Assembly: GCA_018058445.1 (NCBI GenBank) | Contig: JAGOZY010000004.1 | Coordinates: forward strand, 1 to 13,717 | Direction: 5' to 3' | DNA length: 13,717 nucleotides | DNA from: Negativicutes bacterium | GTDB lineage: Bacteria > Bacillota > Negativicutes > JAGOZY01 | Part shown: positions 1 to 6,822 of the stretch, in pieces | Numbering within the stretch: the first letter of the stretch is position 1 | Layout of the letters: the number at the start of each line of letters is the position of its first letter | Translations under genes and position numbers: made by a program | Notes under the pieces: generated by a model | What the model was told of the DNA's origin: nothing | Databases searched by the model: none | What the model saw: the letters and a program-made list of their open reading frames with translations, nothing else

Positions 1-1259
1 AACGTTTTGGAGTCGCTCAAAAAGAAAAATGGAAATCATGGCGACCCAACGTTGATATTCTATCGCTATCGGCAACGCCGATTCCTCGAACTCTTCATAT
101 GTCCTTAACTGGTATTCGTGATATGAGCATTATCGATACTCCACCGCAAGAGCGTCTGCCTGTTCAAACCTACGTGGTTGAACATAAAGAAGACCTGATG
201 AAAGAAGCCATCGAGCGCGAATTGCGGCGAGGCGGGCAGGTCTATTTTATCTATAACCGCATTGAGGGACTGGAAAAGTTTGTCTATCAGATTCAAGAGA
301 TGATCCCAGAGGCGCGAGTCGCAATGGCTCACGGCCGCATGACGGAAGTTCAGCTTGAAGATGTAATGGTCGGTTTCTACGAAGGAGAATATGATATTCT
401 GGTTTCGACAAGTATTGTTGAAAATGGACTCGATGTCCCTAATGCCAATACAATTTTGGTCTATGATGCAGATAAATTGGGGCTTTCTCAGCTTTATCAA
501 ATGCGAGGCCGAGTGGGACGTTCTCGTCGGCAAGCCTACGCATATTTTATTTATGAACCGAATAAAGTATTAACCGAAGTAGCGGAAAAACGGCTTCAGA
601 CATTGCTAGAGTATACTGAGCTCGGTGCCGGATTTAAAATTGCAATGAGGGATCTTGAAATTCGGGGGGCTGGAAATTTACTGGGAGGACAGCAACACGG
701 ACAAATCGTAAATGTCGGATTTGAAATGTACTGCCAACTCATTGAAGAAGCAGTTCACGAACTTCAATTTGAAAAAGATGGAACTCCGCCGCCTCCACGC
801 GAGCCGGAAGGAATCATCGATCTTCGAATTGATGCTCATATTCCGGGCGACTATATTCCCGAACCTCTTCACAAGATGGAGATATATCAAGCTATCGCAG
901 AACTAAGAGAAAAAAGCGAACTCGATGGACTGATAGAAAATCTGCTGGATCGTTTTGGTCAGCCACCGAAAGAAGTAAATAACCTACTGACTGTTGCTGC
1001 TCTTCGCATTGAAGCGCGTAAAGCTGGGGTAAAATCGATTACAGAAAAAGGACGAATTATTGAAATCATCTTTGGCGAAAACTCGAATGTTTGGCCGGAA
1101 AAATGGATTAAATGGCATAGCCGATATAGCCAAGCCCTTCAACTGATTAAGCGAATTGATGAAACTGTGATACGGGTAAAGACCAATTATTTAACTATGC
1201 CACCTGTAGAGTTTCTTCGGGATATGCTGCAAGACTTTCACCAGAAAGAGAAAGATTAA
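1..1259 (+). CDS. mfd: Mfd transcription-repair coupling factor, C-terminal part (5' truncated by window)
   Basis: Mfd is the ATP-driven DNA translocase that removes RNA polymerase stalled at lesions and recruits UvrA. The frame is open from the left edge (first full codon at base 3), so the ATG at 99 is internal, not the start. About 418 residues are visible, roughly the last third of a family protein of about 1150-1180 residues. Visible superfamily 2 helicase motifs are SATPIPRTL (fragment residues 23-31, motif III), STSIVENGLDVP (about 135-146, motif V) and QMRGRVGRS (about 166-174, motif VI), followed by the Mfd-type region with LEIRGAGNLLG. The last ~150 residues match the C-terminal autoinhibitory D7 domain. 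Walker A and B, the RNAP-interacting domain and the UvrB-like domains lie outside the window. It opens the conserved mfd-to-ftsH gene order. The stop is TAA at 1257-1259, and no terminator hairpin is obvious behind it. Identification is very secure. Confidence 0.97.
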   Translation, partial: RFGVAQKEKWKSWRPNVDILSLSATPIPRTLHMSLTGIRDMSIIDTPPQERLPVQTYVVEHKEDLMKEAIERELRRGGQVYFIYNRIEGLEKFVYQIQEMIPEARVAMAHGRMTEVQLEDVMVGFYEGEYDILVSTSIVENGLDVPNANTILVYDADKLGLSQLYQMRGRVGRSRRQAYAYFIYEPNKVLTEVAEKRLQTLLEYTELGAGFKIAMRDLEIRGAGNLLGGQQHGQIVNVGFEMYCQLIEEAVHELQFEKDGTPPPPREPEGIIDLRIDAHIPGDYIPEPLHKMEIYQAIAELREKSELDGLIENLLDRFGQPPKEVNNLLTVAALRIEARKAGVKSITEKGRIIEIIFGENSNVWPEKWIKWHSRYSQALQLIKRIDETVIRVKTNYLTMPPVEFLRDMLQDFHQKEKD

Positions 1260-1279
1260 TATCTTCTCAGTAGTAGATT

Positions 1280-1288
1280 TGCTATAAT
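1280..1288 (+). promoter_or_regulatory. Extended -10 promoter for the spoVB/murJ-like gene
   Basis: The 63-base gap after mfd contains TGCTATAAT, a perfect extended -10 (TGn plus TATAAT, hexamer 1283-1288). There is no good -35 at 16-18 bases upstream, which is typical for extended -10 promoters. Transcription would start near 1295, giving a leader of about 28 bases before the ATG at 1323. The call rests on sequence match only. Confidence 0.65.
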
Positions 1289-1322
1289 AAGGAAGAATCC
1301 GCAGATTCCCAGAGAGGATGGA

Positions 1323-2933
1323 ATGCTTTTGAGTCGAGATGTCTTTTTGCGTGGCGCACTAATCTTGACGATTGCTGGAATGGCAGTCAAAGTTATTGGT
1401 GCAGCGAACCGGATATTTCTCTCTCGTTTATTAGGGGGAGAGGGAATTGGCCTCTATCAAATGGCCTATCCAATTTATCTTTTAGCTTTAAATATTTCGT
1501 ATGCCGGAATTCCGATTGCCATTTCTATCTTAATTGCCGAGCGAGTGGCACTTAGAGATCGGGCCGGGGTAGGACGAGTATTTCGCCTCAGTTTAATATT
1601 GATGGTCATTACCGGCCTGCTGTTTTCAGCGCTTCTTTATGCAAGTGCTTCTTGGCTTATTGAAATTGGTTTTGTGCAGGATCCACGCGCGTATTGGGCA
1701 ATTGTTGCCTTAGCTCCTTCGATTATGTTTGTGACGGTCTTGGCAAGCTTCCGGGGATATTTCCAAGGACTTCAAATGATGTTTCCTTCCGGGATATCTC
1801 AAGTTGCAGAGCAGTTTTTTCGGGTTGTTTCGATGGTTCTTTTTGCTTGGCTACTTTTGCCAAGAGGACTAGAATACGCGGCAGCAGGGGCTACATTCGG
1901 TGCGCTTCCTGGCGCACTAGCGGGAATTCTTGTATTAGGTTACTTTTTTTGGAAGAAACCACTGGATAAAATTCTCCCGGCAAGCGAGGCGGACCACGAG
2001 CTTCCGGTGCCACCGATTTTTACGATTTTAAAAAGAATTTTTTGGCTTGCCCTGCCTGTATCTCTTGCCAGCATTATGCTGCCACTCGGCACTTTAATTG
2101 ATTTGTGGATTGTTCCCAAGCGATTATTGGATGCCGGAGGGCACACGGTACAACAGGCGACAGAGCTTTACGGATACTTGACAGGTATGGCCATACCCTT
2201 GATTAACCTTGCCACAATCTTGACAGCTTCTTTGGCGGCAAGTTTGGTTCCATCGATTTCAGAAGCTTTTACACTTGGTAAAAATGATGTGATTCGAAAT
2301 CGGGTATCGATGGCGGTTCGAATCTCAAGTTTGTTGACGATTCCAGGTTTTATCGGGCTTGCTGTTTTAGCGGGACCGATTTCGATGCTTCTTTATGGTA
2401 CAGCAGACGCTGGTCCGGCGATTGGTGCAATGTCTTTTGGGGTATTTTTGCTAGGTCTTCATCAAATCACGACAGCAGTTCTTCAAGGACTGGGGCGGAC
2501 GACGATTCCAGTTTTGAACATGGTGTTTGCGGCTCTTTGTAAAATTGTCTTTAACTGGGTATTTACCGGCTATTGGGGTATTGTGGGAGCGTCTTGGGCG
2601 AGTGTTGCTGACTACGGTATCGCTGCTCTTCTAAATATCTTTTTTGTCTACCGATTCACTGGCTATGGACTGGCTTGGAGCGATGTTTGGCGTCCGCTGG
2701 CGGCAAGTCTTGCGATGGCGGCAACTGTAATTCCTACGTATTATTTCTCGCTAGGACAACTCAATAGTAATTCGCTCGCAACTTTGGTGGCGATTGCTCT
2801 GGGCGGGATTGTCTATGTGGTTGTCATTTTGCTGACTGGTGGAGTGAGAAGCCAAGATATTCGAAAACTTCCAAAGATTGGGAACTTTATGGCGAATCGA
2901 TTGGAAAACATGAAGATTGTAAAAAAATCGTAA
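1323..2933 (+). CDS. SpoVB/MurJ-type MOP-superfamily flippase (polysaccharide biosynthesis protein)
   Basis: This is a 536-residue polytopic membrane protein with alternating hydrophobic stretches along its whole length, consistent with about 14 transmembrane helices. The N-terminal motif LSRLLGGEGIGLYQMAYPIY (about residues 33-52) is characteristic of the SpoVB/YabM/YtgP branch of the MOP (MATE-like) superfamily. Family members flip lipid-linked cell-wall precursors such as lipid II. The position between mfd and mazG matches Bacillus yabM. The start at 1323 is supported by AGAGAGG at 1311-1317, five bases upstream. Because sporulation genes are missing from this locus, the likely role is vegetative precursor flipping (MurJ-like) rather than spore cortex synthesis; that is inference. 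The last residues are short and basic (KIVKKS). mazG follows 14 bases later, so the two are probably cotranscribed. Family assignment is secure; the substrate is not. Confidence 0.9.
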   Translation: MLLSRDVFLRGALILTIAGMAVKVIGAANRIFLSRLLGGEGIGLYQMAYPIYLLALNISYAGIPIAISILIAERVALRDRAGVGRVFRLSLILMVITGLLFSALLYASASWLIEIGFVQDPRAYWAIVALAPSIMFVTVLASFRGYFQGLQMMFPSGISQVAEQFFRVVSMVLFAWLLLPRGLEYAAAGATFGALPGALAGILVLGYFFWKKPLDKILPASEADHELPVPPIFTILKRIFWLALPVSLASIMLPLGTLIDLWIVPKRLLDAGGHTVQQATELYGYLTGMAIPLINLATILTASLAASLVPSISEAFTLGKNDVIRNRVSMAVRISSLLTIPGFIGLAVLAGPISMLLYGTADAGPAIGAMSFGVFLLGLHQITTAVLQGLGRTTIPVLNMVFAALCKIVFNWVFTGYWGIVGASWASVADYGIAALLNIFFVYRFTGYGLAWSDVWRPLAASLAMAATVIPTYYFSLGQLNSNSLATLVAIALGGIVYVVVILLTGGVRSQDIRKLPKIGNFMANRLENMKIVKKS

Positions 2934-2947
2934 AGAGGTTAGTCATC

Positions 2948-4033
2948 ATGAAAACAACGATCTATTATGTAAATAGTGAAAAAAATAGTGAGATTCAAAA
3001 ATGTATTGATTTTCAAAAACACCGGCTAACGCCGGTTTTTTTGAAGTCTGCTGAAAATTCAGTGTTGCAAAAGTTTAACGGTGCGGGCATTCCTTATTAT
3101 CTGATCTCCGGTGATGAGCTGGGTGAGGAATGGTTTCGGTCAGTGGTGCCTAACTATACCGAACTTTTTTTGATCACTGGTGAAGAAGATCAGATGCGAC
3201 ATAAACTTTCTTCAGATGTCATTTGGCAAGAGGAGTGGGAGCTGCCAATCGGAAAAGAAACGGACTTCTTAGAAATCGTTCAGCCGCTACGTGAGGTGGT
3301 TGCGCGTTTGCTGGCTCCTGGTGGCTGCCCGTGGGATCGGGAACAGACACACATGTCTTTGCGCCGAGGACTTATTGAAGAATCCTATGAAGTGATTGAA
3401 GCGATTGAAACAAACGATATGGCTTTATTAAAGGAAGAATTGGGCGATGTCCTTTTGCAAGTGGTGTTTCACTCAAAATTGGCGGAAGAGGCGGGCTTTT
3501 TTAAATTAGATGATGTGGTGGCGGAAATTACTCAAAAGATGAAACGAAGGCATCCTCATGTGTTTGGTGACGTAGAGGCTAAAGAAGTTGTAACTGTTTT
3601 GGCAAACTGGGAAGAAATTAAGCGAAAAGAAAAAGGGAAAGCCCCTCGTAAAATATTAGATGGAATTCCCCCAGGTCTTCCTGCTTTGATGGCTTCACAA
3701 AAAATCCAGGGAAAAGCTTCAAAAGTCGGATTTGATTGGAAAGAAATTGAGCCAGTTTGGAATAAAGTTTCAGAAGAAATTTTGGAATTGAAAAATGCAG
3801 TGACGCCGGAAGAGCAGGCTCATGAATGGGGCGATGTGGTTTTTTCTTTAGTGAACCTAGCGCGCTTTCTGAATTTGGATGCTGAACTTGCTCTAAGGCT
3901 TGCAAATAAACGTTTTCAGGGGCGTTTTGAGTTTGTCGAAGCAGCACTTGCGAAACAAACAAAAATGTGGTCTGAGTGCAGTTTAGAAGAACTTGATCAC
4001 TTTTGGGAAGAAGCAAAACGAAAAAAATTATAA
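2948..4033 (+). CDS. mazG: MazG nucleoside triphosphate pyrophosphohydrolase with atypical N-terminus
   Basis: MazG hydrolyses (d)NTPs to NMP and pyrophosphate, cleaning nucleotide pools. The tandem MazG fold spans about residues 105-361. The first repeat begins with the signature GGCPWDREQTHMSLRR (125-140) and carries EESYE (144-148) and EELGD (163-167), the metal-binding acidic motifs. The second repeat carries EEILE (277-281) and EWGD (293-296), so both metal sites look intact. Residues 1-100 are not the tetrapyrrole-methylase domain that precedes MazG in Bacillus YabN: they are half the length and no GxGPGD motif is seen. I do not recognise this segment. The start at 2948 is supported by AAAGAGG (2932-2938), nine bases upstream; an internal ATG at 3194 (Met83) lacks a good ribosome site. 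A terminator-like hairpin lies inside codons 25-32. No clear terminator follows the stop. Total length is 361, against 263 for E. coli MazG. Confidence 0.93.
   Translation: MKTTIYYVNSEKNSEIQKCIDFQKHRLTPVFLKSAENSVLQKFNGAGIPYYLISGDELGEEWFRSVVPNYTELFLITGEEDQMRHKLSSDVIWQEEWELPIGKETDFLEIVQPLREVVARLLAPGGCPWDREQTHMSLRRGLIEESYEVIEAIETNDMALLKEELGDVLLQVVFHSKLAEEAGFFKLDDVVAEITQKMKRRHPHVFGDVEAKEVVTVLANWEEIKRKEKGKAPRKILDGIPPGLPALMASQKIQGKASKVGFDWKEIEPVWNKVSEEILELKNAVTPEEQAHEWGDVVFSLVNLARFLNLDAELALRLANKRFQGRFEFVEAALAKQTKMWSECSLEELDHFWEEAKRKKL
3021..3042 (+). terminator. Terminator-like hairpin plus T-run inside the 5' coding region of mazG
   Basis: ACCGGC (3021-3026) and GCCGGT (3031-3036) form a perfect six-base-pair, five-sixths GC stem with a four-base TAAC loop. 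It is followed directly by a run of seven T (3036-3042) and preceded by five A with one C between (A at 3015-3019). This has every hallmark of a Rho-independent terminator, yet it sits about 75 bases into mazG, whose frame stays open across it (…HRLTPVFLK…). It may end part of the spoVB transcript or act only when mazG is not being translated. Function is inferred; the structure is read directly. Confidence 0.55.
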
Positions 4034-4115
4034 AAAAATTTAAAAATATTTTCCTTTGAAAGAAGGAATCGAGAAAAACATAGCGAAATAGGCATTTGTA
4101 AACCTAAAAAACCTA

Positions 4116-4139
4116 GGAAGTCCTTATTCTAGGACATCC
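4116..4139 (+). promoter_or_regulatory. Interrupted dyad in the hup leader
   Basis: GGA-a-GTCCT (4116-4124) pairs with AGGAC-a-TCC (4131-4139) around a six-base TATTCT loop. The result is eight base pairs with one A·A mismatch, ending 10 bases before the hup ribosome site. It could be an mRNA 5' hairpin or a DNA operator. I could not find a convincing -35/-10 pair for hup in 4034-4163: TTGAAA at 4056 and TATAAA at 4029 each lack a partner. The promoter is therefore left unassigned. Confidence 0.4.
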
Positions 4140-4163
4140 GAAAGAAATGAAGGAGGAATTCCC

Positions 4164-4460
4164 ATGAACAAGACTCAATTAATCGCAAGTGTTGCCGAAA
4201 TGGCAGAAGTCACAAAGAAAGATGCTGAAAAAGCAGTAAATGCTGTTTTCGGTAGTGTACAGAAAGCTCTCGTCGAAGGCGAGAAAGTCCAACTGATCGG
4301 TTTCGGAACTTTTGAAGTTAAGTCCCGTAGCGCTCGTGTAGGCCGCAACCCACAAACTGGTAAAGAAATCAAAATTGCTGCTTCTAAAGTACCTACTTTT
4401 AAAGCTGGTAAAGGTCTGAAAGAAGTCGTAAACACTCCTGCAAAAAAAGCTAAAAAATAA
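4164..4460 (+). CDS. hup: HU-family histone-like DNA-binding protein
   Basis: HU is a small homodimeric nucleoid protein that binds and bends DNA without sequence specificity. The 98-residue product covers the complete HU fold: helix-turn-helix dimer core (residues 3-40), the GFGTFEV turn (46-52) and the DNA-inserting β-arm with [11 protein letters not shown] (61-71), including the intercalating proline at 63. Family length is usually about 90, and the extra C-terminal residues TPAKKAKK form a short lysine-rich tail. The start is supported by a very strong AAGGAGG (4150-4156) seven bases upstream, consistent with high expression. hup also follows mazG in other Bacillota. It is probably a stand-alone unit, with its own leader dyad before it and a strong terminator after it. 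Codons look favourable for high expression (many GTA/GCT/AAA), but I did not compute codon usage. Confidence 0.97.
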   Translation: MNKTQLIASVAEMAEVTKKDAEKAVNAVFGSVQKALVEGEKVQLIGFGTFEVKSRSARVGRNPQTGKEIKIAASKVPTFKAGKGLKEVVNTPAKKAKK

Positions 4461-4473
4461 GATTTGTTTTTTT

Positions 4474-4506
4474 AAAAGAACCAAGCTTTCGGCTTGGTTC
4501 TTTTTT
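4474..4506 (+). terminator. Intrinsic terminator after hup
   Basis: AAAAGAACCAAGC (4474-4486) pairs perfectly with GCTTGGTTCTTTT (4492-4504) around a five-base TTTCG loop. The stem runs into six T at 4501-4506. This is a textbook Rho-independent terminator 13 bases after the hup stop. Confidence 0.93.
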
Positions 4507-4522
4507 ATTATCTAGTAAGTTC

Positions 4523-4551
4523 TATCCAAATGAGTAGAAAACGTGTAAAAT
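4523..4551 (+). promoter_or_regulatory. Possible sigma-A promoter for the PBP–TPR–divIC operon
   Basis: TAAAAT (4546-4551, five of six matches to the -10) lies 17 bases after TATCCA (4523-4528, only three of six matches to the -35). A promoter is expected here because a strong terminator closes hup just upstream, but the -35 is weak. Further downstream the arms CCTAG (4566-4570) and CTAGG (4593-4597) flank an AT-rich centre in the leader. Confidence 0.4.
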
Positions 4552-4622
4552 AGAGAAAGCTATATCCTAGAATTTTAAAAATTGAAATCTGACTAGGTTT
4601 AAGATGTGGAGGATCACTCATC

Positions 4623-6794
4623 ATGAAGGATGGACAGCAGCAAGATCTGCCTGTGGCAGAATCGGCGGAAGCAGAAAAGAAAAAAGAGCACCGTCGGAAA
4701 GTCTTGCGGGGATTGGCTTTGTCATTGGCTTTATTATTACTTGCACTTTGTATTTTGTTTTTTTGGATTATTTTTCCGGTATTGAGCAAAACGCCGGAAT
4801 TGAATGGAGAATATCGGCCAATTGCGTCGACTCGGCTTTATGATCGTCATGGAAAGTTAATTACGACACTGCACGGCGAAGAAAACCGCATTGTGGTCCC
4901 GATCTCCGAATTGCCTCCCCACGTTTGGAAAGCTTTTGTTGCAGCCGAAGATATTCGGTTTTTTGAGCATCCCGGGATTGATGCTCGTGGACTCGTAAGA
5001 GCGATTTGGACCAATTTGACTTCGGGCGAACTTCTCGAAGGGGGAAGCACGATTACTCAGCAGTTTGTAAAAAACGCGCTGCTTAGTCAGGAGCGGACAT
5101 TTACGAGGAAAATTCAAGAGGCTGTGCTCTCTTTTGAAGTAGAGCGCCGTTACGATAAGATGAAAATTCTGGAGCTTTACCTAAATCAAATTTATTTTGG
5201 TGAGGGAGCTTATGGGATTCAAACGGCAGCTCAGCTATATTTTGGTAAAGATGCAAAAGACTTGACGGTGAGTGAGGCGGCGGTGCTTGCGGGTATTCCG
5301 AAGCGTCCTTCTTCATTTAATCCGTTTCGTGATATTGAGGGGGCGCCAGCTCGTAAAGAAGCGGTGCTAATGAAAATGATCGAAGCGGGCTATTTAACTC
5401 CTGCGGGAGCAGAAACCGCAATGAGTGAGCCGATTAAAACAGCGACTGAGCGAAAAGGCCCTCCAGTGGCGCCGTATTTTAGCGATTATATTTTGCAGGA
5501 GCTTCTTGAGAAGTTTGGTGCTGACAAGGTGTATAAAGAAGGACTAGAAGTCCATACTTCGCTGGATCTTGCTTGGCAGGAAGATGCCGAGAAAATTATG
5601 GAGAGACGATTACCGAAATTATTTATTGATTCTAATAAGCAGCAGCAAGCTCAAGGAGCTTTGGTGACTATTGATCCTTCCAATGGTTATATTCGGGTGA
5701 TGGTCGGTGGCCGGGGAACAGATAAATACAATCGGGCAGTACTGGCGGAACGTCAGCCTGGATCGGCTTTTAAACCATTTGTTTATTTAGTGGCGATGGA
5801 TATGGGGATCTCGCCGGAGGCGCTTGTAGAAGACAAGGCAGTTGCTTTTGGGAGCTATGCCCCCAAAAATTACGCAGGTAAGTTTTACGGTAAAGTCACT
5901 TTGCGCACTGCGCTGGAGCAGTCCCTGAATGTCATTGCTGTTCGTCTTAGCTTATATGTCGGACCAGAAAAAGTAGTGGAGTATGCGAAAAAATTAGGTA
6001 TTACGACTCTGGTGGAGTCAGGACCCTATGCGGATACCAACGCTGCGACTGCGCTAGGTGGCGTGACCAATGGAATTACGCCGCTTGAGATGGCTTCGGC
6101 CTATGGGGTTTTGGCAAACACTGGAATGCGCTATGCCCCTCACGGGATTACCAAAGTGGTAGATCGTAGTGGCGATGTGATATTTGAAGACCATCCACGG
6201 GGTGAACAGGTTGTAAGTGCTGCGGCTACCGCGACTCTTGTCGATATGATGCAAGGGGTTATTAGCCGTGGAACTGGTGCGGCCGCTGGAATTGGCCGTC
6301 CTGCTGCGGGTAAAACAGGAACAACAGACAATTATGTGGATGCTTGGTTTGTTGGATTTACCCCTGACTTGGTGACTGCTGTGTGGATTGGTTGCGATGA
6401 TAATAGTCGATTGCCGTCTATCACCGGGGGCGATGTGCCTGCTGTGATTTGGGGTGAATTTATGGGTAAAGCTCACGCGAATATTCCGGTTCATAAATTT
6501 CCGACACCTAAGCCTGGCGAAGGAAGTATTGTCTTAAAAGGGGGTAAAGTGCTTTCTGATCCTGAAAAAGCTTTAGGGGACGATAAAGATGTAAAACCTT
6601 TAAGTGGTCAAGATGTGACTCCGATGGATTCAAAGAAACCTCCGGCTGGAGGAACCATTAAACCGCCAGCGGATAAAGTTGATAAAAAAGAAGAAGAGCC
6701 GATGGATAAGGAAATAAAAGGGCCAGCCGGTGGCCCGAGCCCGGGTAAACGAGATCGGACAGTGCCGGTGATCAATGTTTCTGAGACTCTTTAA
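4623..6794 (+). CDS. Class A penicillin-binding protein (bifunctional PBP1-type)
   Basis: This 723-residue enzyme polymerises glycan strands from lipid II and cross-links stem peptides outside the cytoplasmic membrane. A charged cytoplasmic tail (1-30) precedes one transmembrane helix (about 31-54). The glycosyltransferase (GT51) domain shows EDIRFFEHPG (109-118, catalytic Glu109), GGSTITQQ (140-147), RKIQE (162-166, second Glu166) and KILELYLNQIYFG (181-193). The transpeptidase domain shows SAFK (nucleophile Ser381, Lys384), SLN (434-436) and KTG (564-566), so both activities look intact. From about residue 625 the tail is low-complexity, rich in Pro, Lys, Asp and Gly. The start is supported by GGAGG at 4608-4612, ten bases upstream. 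The gene is not part of the Bacillus version of this locus. It leads a probable operon with the TPR protein (28-base gap) and divIC, suggesting coordinated wall synthesis and division. It could be called pbpA, ponA or mrcA; I leave the symbol open. Confidence 0.95.
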   Translation: MKDGQQQDLPVAESAEAEKKKEHRRKVLRGLALSLALLLLALCILFFWIIFPVLSKTPELNGEYRPIASTRLYDRHGKLITTLHGEENRIVVPISELPPHVWKAFVAAEDIRFFEHPGIDARGLVRAIWTNLTSGELLEGGSTITQQFVKNALLSQERTFTRKIQEAVLSFEVERRYDKMKILELYLNQIYFGEGAYGIQTAAQLYFGKDAKDLTVSEAAVLAGIPKRPSSFNPFRDIEGAPARKEAVLMKMIEAGYLTPAGAETAMSEPIKTATERKGPPVAPYFSDYILQELLEKFGADKVYKEGLEVHTSLDLAWQEDAEKIMERRLPKLFIDSNKQQQAQGALVTIDPSNGYIRVMVGGRGTDKYNRAVLAERQPGSAFKPFVYLVAMDMGISPEALVEDKAVAFGSYAPKNYAGKFYGKVTLRTALEQSLNVIAVRLSLYVGPEKVVEYAKKLGITTLVESGPYADTNAATALGGVTNGITPLEMASAYGVLANTGMRYAPHGITKVVDRSGDVIFEDHPRGEQVVSAAATATLVDMMQGVISRGTGAAAGIGRPAAGKTGTTDNYVDAWFVGFTPDLVTAVWIGCDDNSRLPSITGGDVPAVIWGEFMGKAHANIPVHKFPTPKPGEGSIVLKGGKVLSDPEKALGDDKDVKPLSGQDVTPMDSKKPPAGGTIKPPADKVDKKEEEPMDKEIKGPAGGPSPGKRDRTVPVINVSETL

Positions 6795-6810
6795 GAAATC
6801 AAAATGGACT

Positions 6811-6816
6811 AGGAGG
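6811..6816 (+). promoter_or_regulatory. Ribosome binding site that fixes the TPR-gene start
   Basis: AGGAGG lies six bases before the ATG at 6823. The same frame is open back to an ATG at 6775, but that one lies inside the PBP gene and has no comparable site. The later start also puts a signal-peptide-like segment at the N-terminus. Confidence 0.85.
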
Positions 6817-6822
6817 AGAAAG

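Noticed and set aside
99..101. ATG that could start a 386-residue protein
   Set aside because: The frame continues upstream to the window edge with clear Mfd sequence (including SATPIPRTL), so this is an internal methionine.
6054..6494. 146-codon open frame on the minus strand opposite the PBP transpeptidase domain
   Set aside because: It overlaps the region encoding the conserved KTG motif, and its Ser/Thr/His-rich composition looks like an antisense translation.
6775..6822. Upstream ATG giving a longer TPR protein overlapping the PBP gene
   Set aside because: It has no ribosome site and would bury the signal-peptide-like segment; AGGAGG at 6811 points to the ATG at 6823.
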